From Globodera rostochiensis (Eukaryota > Nematoda > Chromadorea > Rhabditida > Heteroderidae): DNA of 64,000 bases. The number at the start of each line of letters is the position of its first letter. Position 1 is the stretch's first letter. The notes under the pieces were generated by a model. That model was given only the letters and a program-made list of their open reading frames with translations, did not search any database and was not told where the DNA came from. The translations under genes and the position numbers were made by a program. The stretch covers positions 1 to 64,000 of the forward strand of contig JAEVLN010000020.1 of NCBI GenBank assembly GCA_018350325.1. The letters are read 5' to 3'. Positions 27,537 through 36,760 of the stretch are shown piece after piece.

Positions 27537-27995
27537 GCAATATACACCATATTTAAAATTCCATTGAATGATCATTTAATTTATTAAGTTTAAAATAATT
27601 GTTACAAACTTTTTTGTTTAACATTTAAAAAATATTTTTTATTTTATTAGTTTATTTGTTGTAAATTTGTTGAGGAAATTTTCTGAAGTATTTTTAGATT
27701 TATCATTATTTAAGTTTGAATTTTTCGTTGCTGGCTTGGATTATTAATACTTTCTATTTAAATATTATAATAAACAATAGTATTTCCTAACCACGTTTTT
27801 CACACGCACCCCTTCTCTGCATTCTTTGAATTTATGAAAAAAACATCATAATAAGATTAAATATTTAAAATTATTATCAATATTTTAAGCATATTTTTTA
27901 GCTTCAAAACTAGGCAAATTAATTATGGTTTTTTATTACTTATGGTACAATCCACGTGTCAGGGTCCCTCAGGATTTGGCGTCGTCGTTTTGAAC
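27537..27995 (+). repeat. Dispersed repeat R2, 5' part of copy 1
   Basis: Closely similar to 51950-52395. Shared landmarks include GTTTGAATTTTTCGTTG, AATAAACAATAGTATTTCCT, AACTAGGCAAATTAATTATG and GGTACAATCCA. The similarity stops just after ATTGCCA at about 27990. The continuation found at 52478-52662 reappears at 30868-31030, implying that about 2.9 kb was inserted or juxtaposed here. Confidence 0.8.
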
Positions 27996-28244
27996 ATTGC
28001 CACATCTTACATTCTACTATTAAAAATTAATTTATCAAAGAAGATAAAAGTAGATTTTAACGGGACATTTATTAAAACTTGTAGAAAATTGAAAACCTCA
28101 AGTCCAAAAAATGTCGCCGGGGTAAAAGAAACAGTTGCCGTGATAAAGAAACGTGGAATGGTCAAAAAACTATATAAAATGTGGGTGAAAACGTTGCGGA
28201 ATAATATTTTAAATATTAATATCATACCCCTATTTAAAGAATAA
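27942..28244 (+). CDS. Unrecognised 100-codon open frame, doubtful
   Basis: The frame begins inside repeat R2 and continues into unique sequence after about 28000. The unique part encodes a lysine-rich, basic stretch (for example VKKLYKMWVKTLRNN) that I do not recognise. It lies upstream of, and on the same strand as, the Polinton-like protease remnant, so it could be debris of the same element. The 266-bp repeat copy separates the two, and nothing in the sequence establishes the link. It may equally be a chance frame. Confidence 0.15.
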   Translation: MVQSTCQGPSGFGVVVLNIATSYILLLKINLSKKIKVDFNGTFIKTCRKLKTSSPKNVAGVKETVAVIKKRGMVKKLYKMWVKTLRNNILNINIIPLFKE

Positions 28245-28466
28245 TTAGTATAAAAGAAACCGTCTCTTCAAATTAATTAAAAATTAAGAAATGAGCCAAA
28301 TTCAAAATGTATTCAATATATTAAAAATAAAAATTTGAATTTTAAGTTAAACTAAATAGGGGGAACCTTTTTGTCAAAATTTTGTAAAATTTTATATCTA
28401 AAAATTGTCTGAATTAATACCAAAAAAATTTGTATTTCAAATTATAATTAACACACTTTGCGCTAA

Positions 28467-28550
28467 ATTTAGGGGTGTATATTTTTCAAGTTTTTTCCGT
28501 TAAAAAGGGGTATTTTACCCGAAAACGGAAAAATTTCAATGAAGTAAAAA
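28467..28550 (+). mobile_element. One-ended word island (TAGGGGTG end)
   Basis: It starts TAGGGGTGTATATTTTTC and contains AAAAAGGGGTATTTTACCCG and AAAACGGAAAAA next to TTTTTTCCGTT, so the word and its complement alternate as in the bounded hAT-like elements. No CACCCCTA end or repeated 8-mer was found, so this is probably a remnant. Confidence 0.3.
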
Positions 28551-28837
28551 AAATATTTTTTTAAAATAATTATTAAATAAATAATTTTTGAAATTCACAG
28601 TATTCACTTTAAAATTTTAATTGGCTTTTCTGTATTTTATGGCACTAAAGTAATTTACGATCACTCAACTTTGAACAACGTTATAAATTTTTTCAATATT
28701 CAGCGAATTCGTACAATCAAAAAATAAAATAAAAACTCGTGAATTGTCATCTAAAATATTTTTCAAAAGATGGGAAATTTCAAAAAAAAAATTTGAATTG
28801 TTTACACCACCGTAAATGTTCAGAGAAAGTCGGAAAA
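28551..28837. other. AT-rich, no supported gene
   Basis: AT-rich stretch. A minus-strand frame of about 55 codons at 28668-28833 (containing LLKNILDDNSRVFILFFDC) has somewhat protein-like composition, but I cannot place it in a family. Confidence 0.4.
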
Positions 28838-29103
28838 AACCATTAACACAGTCGGGGAACCGAACCAACACCCAAAGTTCAACTGACCCCACCACTCAAA
28901 ACTATACCAACACCAAACTGCTTGATTCCTCAAAAATTCCATTCTTAGGGGTAAAAATCCGAAATTTTGCTCAACTTCCGAAATCCGAAACACGAAATCC
29001 GAAATCCGAAACGGCCAAACCCCGAAATTTCCGAAATTCCGAAACCCGAAATCCGAAATTTTGCCCATTTTTGTTTTAAATAATTATGTCGAACTATTAG
29101 GAT
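28838..29103 (+). repeat. 266-bp duplicated segment, copy 2
   Basis: Near-identical copy of 26814-27079 at a constant offset of 2024 bp. Its right edge at 29103 is exactly where the protease remnant begins, and its left edge follows unrelated AT-rich DNA. Flanks on both sides differ from copy 1, so only this block was copied. Confidence 0.95.
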
Positions 29104-29356
29104 CTATTTTTTTGATTCGTATGGCGATATGCCAAACTCTTTAATTAAAAAATATTTGTCAGAAAAATTTAAGAAAATTTATTTTAACAAAAGAATATTT
29201 CAGTCTATCTTTTCTAATGTTTGTGGCCATTATGTAATCACTTTTATATATTTGATGTCCCTTGGGTTTGATTTTGAAGTTGTAATGCAAATCTTTAATC
29301 GATCAAATAGGCCCGACGAATTTGTTTATGCCTTTGTAACAAACAGTTTACAATAA
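29104..29356 (+). pseudogene. Truncated Polinton/adenain-like cysteine protease
   Basis: In one frame the sequence reads YFFDSYGDMPNSLIKKYL and later FSNVCGHYVITFIYLMSLGF, ending in a stop at 29354-29356. A [F/Y]FDS[F/Y]G motif, then about 30 residues, then S/N-x-CGxY with a following hydrophobic helix, is the C-terminal half of the adenovirus-type (C5) cysteine protease found in Polinton/Maverick elements. In those elements it matures capsid proteins. The putative catalytic cysteine is encoded at 29222-29224. The N-terminal half, which should carry the catalytic histidine and acidic residue, is missing, because the 266-bp repeat abuts immediately upstream. No other Polinton gene is recognisable nearby, so this is a non-functional remnant. 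A Ulp1-like or viral relative is an alternative, but the FDSFG-like motif favours the Polinton type. Confidence 0.65.
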
Positions 29357-29394
29357 ATAAATTTAAAAAAAATTCAATCTTCCACTGCGGAATA

Positions 29395-29640
29395 AAACAA
29401 ATAGAAAAGTTAAACAAACACTCGCGAAGAAATGGGCCGAGGCCCTCAATCCCGTCATACTTTTCGTAAAATTCGTGAAGTACACGCTTGCTCGACCCAT
29501 CCTCCATTTCGAGGTGGCCTTTCAGCTAAAGCTTAATTTTAATTTTGAATAACTGTTTCGGAACAACACCTCTAAACACTCCTCCCACTCGAAGATGTAC
29601 AATCTGTTCGCCGAGGCCAACGAACGGATCATCAAACAGC
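29395..29640 (-). CDS. Unrecognised coding-like block, possible exons
   Basis: GC-richer sequence with protein-like minus-strand reading: RLFDDPFVGLGEQIVHLRVG, and, after a stop in the same frame, GHLEMEDGSSKRVLHEFYEK continuing to IEGLGPFLRECL. Alternative frames over the first part are also open (for example ANRLYIFEWEECLEVLF on the same strand), so the frame is uncertain. It follows the minus-strand frame at 29644-29892 and may belong to the same gene. The intervening stop and a short AT-rich stretch suggest either an intron or decay. I do not recognise a family. Confidence 0.35.
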
Positions 29641-29643
29641 CGC

Positions 29644-29892
29644 TCATGTGATGGTCGCGTCTTGACCTAAAATTAGATATAAGCGAGCCAAAAAATTGGC
29701 AGACCCGAGCTTTGGCAGCGGGTAGATGCAGTCATAATCCCGCGCAACGCTTTCGAGAATTGGCAGACAGTCGGCAAGACGAAAATCTTTGGATGCGTCG
29801 CTGTAGTTTGTTTCTGCCAAGCCTTCGCCTCGCGCAGGGGTAAAGGGACCGTCCAACATTGGCGGCCTTCCGTCTTCCTCCAAAAATTCCAT
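29644..29892 (-). CDS. Unrecognised minus-strand frame, possible first exon
   Basis: An ATG at 29892 in a reasonable context (GAATAATGG) opens a frame of 82 codons. The first roughly 68 have balanced, protein-like composition, quite unlike the chance frames elsewhere in the window (start MEFLEEDGRPPMLDGPF, later DFRLADCLPILESVARDYDC). The last codons lie in an AT-rich stretch ending TAATTTTAG followed by GTCAAG, which resembles an intron end, so the coding part may be spliced into the block at 29395-29640. There is no signal peptide or membrane segment and I do not recognise the family. It sits between mobile-element debris and could be a captured or decaying host gene. Confidence 0.4.
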   Translation of the reverse strand: MEFLEEDGRPPMLDGPFTPARGEGLAETNYSDASKDFRLADCLPILESVARDYDCIYPLPKLGSANFLARLYLILGQDATIT

Positions 29893-30239
29893 TATTCAAA
29901 TCGCAAAGTCAAATTTAGATTGTTGCAAGAATGAAACCAAAGCTTTAGCGCAAATAAACAATGCCAGAATTTTACTTTAGGTTTTTTGAACAATACTGAA
30001 TTTTATTGAAAAAATATTGGATGCAAAATAAACAATAGTGAATATCATAAGGTATCAAATTTCATTCAAAAGTAATTTTTTTTAATTTGAAATTTTTTAT
30101 TTTTACTTTACGATTTTTTCGTAACGATTTATTAAAAATTTTTGGATTTTATAAATATTTTTTTTATATTTTGTAAATAATTTTGAATTTTATGAATTTA
30201 TTAAATTAATTTAAATATTTAATTTTACAAAATAATATT
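29893..30239. other. AT-rich, no gene seen
   Basis: AT-rich sequence upstream of the minus-strand coding-like frame. No promoter element can be claimed from composition alone. Confidence 0.45.
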
Positions 30240-30312
30240 TGCTCGCGCAGGGATTTGAACTTGGCTGCGGCCTGCAAACCCCCTCATTCACTACTGCAGT
30301 GATTCCCTTTGG
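30240..30312 (-). repeat. tRNA-derived sequence (SINE-like or pseudo-tRNA)
   Basis: On the minus strand a B-box-like AGTTCAAATCCCTG sits near the 3' side. The 3' end CGCGAGC would need a 5' partner GCTCGCG, but the 5' side reads GGGAATC, so no acceptor stem forms. I take it as a tRNA-derived repeat rather than a working tRNA gene. Confidence 0.4.
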
Positions 30313-30361
30313 CTGACGTCATTCTCCGCCATATAAGGGCAATAGGGGCCATTGCTACCAA

Positions 30362-30435
30362 TACACCAATGGCCAAGTGGTTAGTGCTCTCGTCTCCCTC
30401 TCGCAGTGGCAGCGGGGGTTCTGATCCCCTCACCA
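30362..30435 (+). repeat. tRNA-derived sequence (SINE-like or pseudo-tRNA)
   Basis: TGGCCAAGTGGTTAGTGC at 30370 is a classic pol III A box, and GGGGTTCTGATCCCC at about 30415 is a B box at tRNA-like spacing. The flanking 7-mers do not pair, so no acceptor stem is formed. It lies about 50 bp from, and opposite to, another tRNA-like sequence. Confidence 0.5.
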
Positions 30436-30468
30436 GCGGATGAATTTTTCGGATTAAAAATATTTTGG

Positions 30469-30715
30469 CAGGGTTTCCAAAAGTCGCGCACCTGCGCAAG
30501 TGAAATTTAAAAATTTAAATTTCGAAAAAAGTCGCGCAAGGTGCGCGAGTACCTCGCGCAGTGAAAAAAAATTAAAATAATAAATAAATAAAATATAAAT
30601 ATTAAATAAAGTCGCGCAGCAGAAATTTGCATAAAGTCGCGCAGTGCGCAAGATGGTCAAACGTCTTAAGATTTCGAAATTTCAAAAAATTTAAAAAAGT
30701 CGCGCAGCAGCCCTG
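30469..30715. mobile_element. Word island (GTCGCGCA), hAT-like ends, no target duplication
   Basis: It begins CAGGGTTTCC and ends GCAGCAGCCCTG; extended by three bases, TTGGCAGGG and CCCTGCCAA are perfect complements. The interior repeats GTCGCGCA and related GCGCAAG/CTCGCGCAG words separated by AT-rich bridges. The flanking 8-mers do not match, so insertion boundaries are unproven. Confidence 0.5.
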
Positions 30716-30812
30716 CCAATAGGCTTGGGCTCAGGGACTCAGCTGGCCGGCGCTCAAATGGCCAGGCGCTCACCTGGCTGGCGGGCGCTCAATTGGCCGC
30801 CAACCCTCCCAT
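30716..30812 (+). repeat. Word island (GGCGCTCA...TGGCC)
   Basis: Three direct repeats of GGCGCTCA, each next to TGGCC or GGCTGG, are bounded on the right by GCCAACCCT. It resembles the other GC-rich islands but has no clear terminal repeats or target duplication. Confidence 0.4.
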
Positions 30813-30867
30813 ACCTTTTGGCTTTGATGACGTCATTACCGTAATCCGGTGAAATGCAGAGGGTAAC

Positions 30868-31030
30868 TACTCATATAAATATTATAGTTTTTTGTGATAG
30901 CATTTTGATATATAAATTAATTTTAGAATTTATCAACTTGTATTGTTTTACTGTGTCCTTATTTTTATCCGTAACTTAATAAAAATAATATTCTCGCTGA
31001 AACTAGGCATATAATTCATTTATGTTTTAA
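30868..31030 (+). repeat. Dispersed repeat R2/R1 continuation
   Basis: Matches 52478-52662: TTTTTTGTGATAG, then TATAAATTAATTTTAGA and the R1 core (CTTATTTTTATCC to GCATATAATT). In the 52-kb copy this directly continues the R2 block, whereas here the two parts are about 2.9 kb apart. Confidence 0.75.
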
Positions 31031-32652
31031 GCTTTGGAAAAATAAAAATATTAATCTTAAATGCAAAGAAAGAAACCCATAGTTATAATTTAACTTATTT
31101 ATCATTTAATAATTAATTTGGCCACAAGTCAGAAACACTAAAAAGCAGCACGAGGAGATCACTATCTAACATTAATTAAAGGTGCGCGTTCAAAAATAAT
31201 GTTAGTGTAAATGTCTAAAAGCCAATTTAACTTCAAAAATGTTAACTCAAGATGTACTTTAATTTTGGCTAACAACTACCAAAACATCAAATTATATACA
31301 TTTACCTTGTAAAAATGTTTAAAGCTGTAGATTGTGAAATCAATAAAAACCTTTATTTTACCTATTTGACTAATTTCAAAAACATGTAATGAATAATAAA
31401 ACAAAACGATAATTCAAAAAATTGTAATATGAAAAATTTATAATTGTTTGAATTTGTAGCCAACTAGAGTTAAGAAAATTAAAGTTGTAGAGATACACAT
31501 CAAACATTGAAAACGATGAGCCTAAACAATTAAAAGGAATAAATGACTAAATACACAGATCCCAAAACCAGAGGCCCTTGGCACTTTTGCGTTGGACGTA
31601 ATCCAATTCATTTATTGAATGTTTATCAGAAATAAATGAAACAATTTTTGATTTTAGCTATTAATTACAAAAAACATGATAAAAAAACAATCTATCAACG
31701 TTTACATTTCTTGATTCAAAATACAGACAAAACTAAATATAATGCTCTTTATAAATAAAGAAAACCCCGAATAATTTATAATATTATAATTAATTCTTTC
31801 AAAAATATTCTAAAAAATATTTTAAAATACTAAGATGATTACTAAAAATTAACAAAATTCTAAGCACAAAAATGACAAAAATAAATGTTAAATACGAAAT
31901 ACAAATATATAAATAAAAAGCTAGAATGTTACCACTAAACGTGGTCACGAAGATTATATTATAAAATATGGAAGTGTTGGTCGCACCGTAATTGATTTTA
32001 TGTTTTCCACTAATTATCCAGACTATTGAATAAAAGCAAATCAAATAAAACTAAAACTTTATTAACTACAGGCGCTTCTAAATCATACACTTTGTGAAAA
32101 AAAAGTTTTTAATATCCTAATTTTTGTTTTACAAAAAAAAATATAAGAATAAAGAAGTTATCATTACCAGTAAATTTTTTATTGGCAAAGGTAAAATTTT
32201 TTAATTTTTTTCTCATAAAGAGTGCAATTTGTACAAACTTTTATGATTAAAGTTATCCATAATACGCTTAGGGTTTATAAAAACCATTCAATAATACTTG
32301 GGTTGTAATGGAATTAGATTATAATTTCAGCAAAATTTTTGTATTCGTTTGTCAAATTTCAACGATCGACTTCTTCTTCAAAATTGAATTAAATAAATTT
32401 ATGATTTTAGCCTTTCTTTTCAAGTTTCAAATTGTTTATTTTTTGACACACTTTGGCTATAATGTATCAGAATTGTGTCGATGAATAGGATAAGGCACCA
32501 TGAGATAGGACAATTTTTAATTGATTCACATTATGCAATTTTTTAATAATGTGTTTGATTAATTACCAAAAATTGACTAGCTATTATTTATGTCTTTCTG
32601 CTGAGGTTTGTGCCGGCCACATATAATGTAGAATACTATTGTGGTGCGCAAA
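31031..32652. other. AT-rich, no gene seen
   Basis: AT-rich sequence. The minus-strand frame at 31799-32044 is hydrophobic low-complexity reading with no motif. Confidence 0.45.
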
Positions 32653-32878
32653 ATGTTAGTTTTATATGTTATGCCCTGCACGTTTGCCCAGTTTGTGCAG
32701 GTAATGGATAATTTTGTTTATTAAGGCAGGTAAAATTAAATATGCGCGCCTTTAAATAGTTTTGTGCTTTTAACATTAAAGGACTACAAATATGGTCGGT
32801 GTTTATTTTAAATTTGGTTCATTTAAATTACCCTTGATGGACTCCACTCTCATGTTCTTCCAAACACCTATCATTTTA
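32653..32878 (+). repeat. Duplicated segment P, copy 1 (uninterrupted)
   Basis: Homologous to 38939-39345 plus 41055-41076. Shared landmarks are GTTATGCCCTGCACGTT, CCAGTTTGTGCAGG, GCCTTTAAATAGTTTTGTGC and ATATGGTCGGTGTTTATTTT. At the point where copy 2 is split by the 1.7-kb hAT-like element, this copy is continuous (ACTCCACTCT^CATGTT at 32850), so it is a paralogous empty site. Copy 2 has about 230 bp more between the two conserved blocks. Confidence 0.85.
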
Positions 32879-32931
32879 TCATCGCTCACGTAGAAAAGCT
32901 GTTTTGCCTGGGTAATGTTGACGTAGCTACA
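32795..32931 (-). CDS. Candidate terminal exon, unrecognised
   Basis: On the minus strand, TGTGTGTAG at about 32932 could be a splice acceptor. The following sequence is open for about 43 codons (YVNITQAKQLFYVSDDKMIG, then VWKNMRVESIKGNLNEPNLK) to a TAA. The composition is more protein-like than the background. The partial second copy near 41060 reads IGVWNNMRLE in the same frame before being broken by a transposon insertion, but the differences do not clearly favour synonymous change. The family is not recognised and it may be a gene fragment carried in a repeat. Confidence 0.25.
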
Positions 32932-34831
32932 CACACATTCAGATTTTTTGATTCAACTTATTGGATAAATTTTAATATTTATTATATATTTCTAATAAAG
33001 TTATTGCTTAATAATTTATTATTCAAAACTCAACAACAACTTTAATATATAGTTCGTTATTTCAAGAACAATCGGCAAGCAATAAAGTCATAAAAAATTG
33101 ATTGTTTTATTTTAATATTAAATTTAAATATGATTAAGTATATTTATTAGGCCTGATGTTGGAATTTTTATAGTTACACGAGAATATATTTTGTTAATTC
33201 TTTTTTCGATTGCCGAAGATTTTTTTGTGCAAATCGTAATTCAGTTAAGACAGTTGTTGTTTCATTCTATTAAATAGTTGTTTAAATCAAAACAAAAAAG
33301 TTTGCACAATTATAAATATTAAACTTTTGTTTATTAATGAATTTTTATAAATTAATGTTGTGATTTGTCAGAAATTAATTTATTAAGTTTATAAACTTGT
33401 CAGTTTCTTATCCATTTACAAACTTACGTCATTAAGGTTTGATTTGCTTTTAATAATTTTTTTAATATTAATTCATGATTATTTTTGATCATGCCATCAA
33501 TTTGGTATACAATATATATATTTTTCGATGAAGACGTTTTATCGAAAAAGTTATCTTTTATTTTTGCTAAAATCTAGTACAATTACTTTTTTAGATTTAA
33601 TATTAATGAGCATCCCTTATAATAAAAGGCTCAGTTCCCGAAAAAGTAATTTACAAAGGCTGAAAATAAACAAATTTAAATTTGCAAACTTGGTTTTTAA
33701 TTTTAATTGCATAAAAAAATTTTATGCGTAAATTAAAACTATAAAAAATATATATATTAATTAAGGAAATTTAATATTAGATATTGAAAAGCGATACCAA
33801 AAATAAGCAATATTATAAAAAAAAAATTTTTCATTTTGAATTTTTTTAAAAGTTTCACATTAACCCATTTTTATAATAAAAAAACTATTTTATAGCCTAT
33901 ACAAAAAAAAGAACATATGTTTTTGCAACTAGAAATAAAATAAAAGTACAAATAAATATTAAACTGTTAGCAATCGCGGGTTGTATAAAAAAATCATATT
34001 TTGAATGAGTTCATCTTTTATGTCAGCTTTACTGTTTTTTTAATTGAAAAAGAATTAATTCTCTTAAGTTCTTAGACGCGTATTTAAATATTTATTTTGC
34101 TCAATTTTTTTTCCGGTCCTTAAAGTTGTCAACCTGTCCATTTCTTTTCATGCAAAAAAAAATTATATAACAAAATTACTAAGAAATTAAAAACATTTCT
34201 TATTTAAACTCGCTAAATAAGCAGAGCTCAGTAGGATCCTCGGAAGTGTGACTACATGAAATACGAACCAAAAGAATTGAAAATATTACTAATAATTCAC
34301 ATTTATTCACAAAAAATTTATATTTAAACAACAAAAATCAACAAAGTAACTTAAAGATATATTTCATATGTTTTAATCACATTTTTAATTATATTAATTT
34401 GTAATTTTCTATATCGTTTTTCATATCTTTAAAATAGCTGGCACTGTCCTGCCTTGCAAAGATTGGCCAGCAGGTTGGTTTTTAACAAAGCTCTTCTTCT
34501 AAAATAAACTTATTCATATTTATTGCCATAATCAATATGCATATGCTTTTGATGAAAATTTATTTTTTCGTAATTATTTTCACAATTTAAATTTAATATT
34601 TTGTATGGTATTTTTTTAATTGAAATTTTTTTGTTAATTTAATGATAAAAAACTTAAATTTGTTTGTAAGAAAAAAGTAAACAGTTCCGGCAATATCGTT
34701 GATATTCAATTAGTTGTTTTATCCCCGTTAAGCTTATAAAATTATATAGTTTTTACATGTAAATTGTATTCGCCTTTGAATTAAGGACATTATTTATACT
34801 TTATCATTTTAAGAATTCGAAACAATTTCAG
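32932..34831. other. AT-rich, no gene seen
   Basis: AT-rich sequence. The frame at 33528-33731 plus is low complexity. No RNA gene or repeat boundary seen. Confidence 0.45.
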
Positions 34832-34941
34832 TTGCGCGAGTAAAAGAAATGTGAGCTTTCTTGTCATTGGTATCGCTCTTGTGACGATCCTTCTTGCTGT
34901 GGAACTGCAAGCACAAAAATACGATATCTGCTGGTATTGGG
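34832..34941 (+). CDS. Candidate exon with a hydrophobic signal-like segment
   Basis: The sequence AACAATTTCAG at 34821-34831 is a good splice acceptor and GTATTG follows at 34942. Between them one frame is open and encodes NVSFLVIGIALVTILLAVEL followed by QAQKYDICWYWG, a hydrophobic core and a polar start that resemble a signal peptide and its cleavage region. There is no in-frame ATG inside, so a start codon would have to come from an upstream exon. Downstream splice-donor-like sites at 35816 and 35926 suggest further small exons on the same strand. The product is unrecognised. Confidence 0.3.
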
Positions 34942-35637
34942 GTATTGTTTGAAGAATTTTACATTTTCTTTGTTATTTAGTTAGGTGATAAAACTTTTCT
35001 ATGTATATTGTAACAATTATTAAGGTTTTTATTTAAAGGTTCTTTTGTATTGAGTTTTTAAAATGATTCTAACAATAATTTTTTAGAAAAGATTTGAATA
35101 AAATTTGAATGCTGCAAAAAAGTTTCATGTTATTTGCCGGCGATTCGCAAAGCGCAATGCAGTTACTTGACAAGATTTAATTGCTATTTTTATTTGATCT
35201 TATTTATATTATTTTTTGCCAACTTGCAAGTTGCACATTTTTTTAAACTGTTGGAATAATGAGTGATTAATGTTTTTAATCATTTAAAAGTGTTACTATT
35301 TTTGCTCAATATTTCAATAATTTAACTTTAGTCCTTCTCTCAAACTTTTTTTAATTATAAGATTAAATTTTATATTTTATGTGATTTATATTTTCTATAT
35401 TTAGAGACGACCAATTATTAAATTCAATCATATTTGATTTTATTAAGAATATTTATTTAAGCCTCAAGTAATAATTTGTTCATTTAAATTTAAAATGTTA
35501 TGTAAACATATTGAATTTTGTTTTTACTTTACTGCAAAATTTTTCATTTATGTTTTCTTTTGGTATAAAGTAATTTTAAATTAATCATTTAGCTTAATTA
35601 TTGTTTTTTTATTGTCAAAGTGATTTTTAATTCAAGA

Positions 35638-35926
35638 AGACCTTGATGATCACGGACAAGCGTTGGATTTGTGCTAACGGCAATGCGATGCTTACTCATA
35701 AAGGATTTTGTCATATTTCATTATTGATTTTTTATTGTATTTTTATTTAGCTAGTTAAATTAATTTTTCCATTTTTAGGCTATCTGATCACTGTAAGATA
35801 AAAGTCCTGCAATAAGGTAAGATATTTATTTATTTATTGACAATCAGAATTATTTTTTGTTTTTCAAATTATGAATTTTTATCACTTTATGTACCATCCA
35901 ACATGTGACCGACCGGCGCTCTCGAG
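35638..35926 (+). CDS. Possible small exons downstream of the signal-like exon
   Basis: Three short GC-richer pieces occur. The first, near 35638-35715, is open (TLMITDKRWICANGNAML). The second, 35779-35816, is bounded by TTTTTAG and GTAAGAT. The third ends at 35926 before GTAAGG after CGGCGCTCTCGAG. Donor sites are good, but the frames cannot be joined with confidence and no family is recognised. Confidence 0.2.
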
Positions 35927-35930
35927 GTAA

Positions 35931-36329
35931 GGCTAAAATTGTTTTGTGTTTTATTAAATTAATAAACCTTTATTATTGAAATATTTGTTAATTATATTAA
36001 AATCATAAAGAAATCATATTGAAAAATTATAATTGAGCTTAATTACAACAAATTAACAATGTCAAAATGATAATTTTAAAATAATGAATAGTTCAACCAG
36101 AATAAAAATTTTGTATCAACTTACTGTGGACGAACGATCGGGATTCGAACATATGTGCGGGCGTCTGCACACCCCGTAAATGTAAAAAGAGTGCCATATA
36201 ATTTGAAGTTTTTGTTCACGCCGTGATTCAATTATGTCTAAATTAATGTTTTTCTGCTTTCTTATTTTAGTATCATAATTAATTAAAAATTTTAAATCAA
36301 TTATATTTGATGCACATTTTTATTCAAAG
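35931..36329. other. AT-rich, no gene seen
   Basis: AT-rich, apart from a short patch at 36128-36180 containing GGGATTCGAAC. That looks like a tRNA T-arm in reverse, but the rest of a tRNA is absent. Confidence 0.4.
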
Positions 36330-36760
36330 TAGGGTTGAGCGGGACCGGGACTTTTGGGAAAAACCGGGACCGGGACTTCCCGGGACCAGAAAAACCGGGA
36401 CCGGGACCGGGACCAAGATTTTCAACCGGGACCGGTACCGGGACCGGGACTAACCGGGACTTTTCAAGGGAAAATTTTTTTTGTAAAAATTTTTTTGTTA
36501 TTCAAAAATATTTTCAATTTTTTTGTTATTCAAAAATATTTTCCTCATTGTCTTTAACTTCAATTTTATCATATCATTTTTTGAGATTTACTTTTAGGGA
36601 GGGTGGGGGTCGGCGGTGCCGATAGGCGCCGCCGAGAAAAATTTTTGAAATTTTGACTCAATTTTGTTAAAGAATTTCATCAAAATTTTAGCAAAATTAT
36701 GAATTTTGCTTCGGAATTTCAGAGAAAAAAAACTGACTCCAGCAGCAGTCTGTCGATTTG
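36330..36760 (+). mobile_element. hAT-like word element, 3' end missing
   Basis: The left end TAGGGTTGAGCGGGACCGGG is followed by an array of GGGACCGGGAC words to about 36465. After an AT-rich bridge comes the shared hairpin core (36596-36700) also found in the elements at 39346 and 58973. I found no matching GCTCAACCCTA end and no second copy of the left flank ATTCAAAG, so the right end is truncated or decayed. No transposase is encoded. Confidence 0.6.
36611..36634. repeat. Shared GC hairpin core, copy 1
   Basis: Arms CGGCGGTGCC and GGCGCCGCCG (one mismatch) flank a GATA loop. It is followed by AT-rich sequence including TTTTGACTCAATTTTGTTAA that is conserved in the other copies. Confidence 0.85.

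Noticed and set aside
30240..30435. Functional tRNA genes
   Set aside because: A and B boxes are present, but acceptor stems do not pair in either sequence.
32653..32702. Chitinase-like CTNWANVQG reading on the minus strand
   Set aside because: The resemblance to the GH18 CYxTNW motif is short, no other chitinase motif follows in order, and the copy at 38939 shows stops just after it.
36128..36185. tRNA gene on the minus strand
   Set aside because: A T-arm-like GTTCGAATCCC is present, but no D-arm, anticodon arm or acceptor stem can be drawn.
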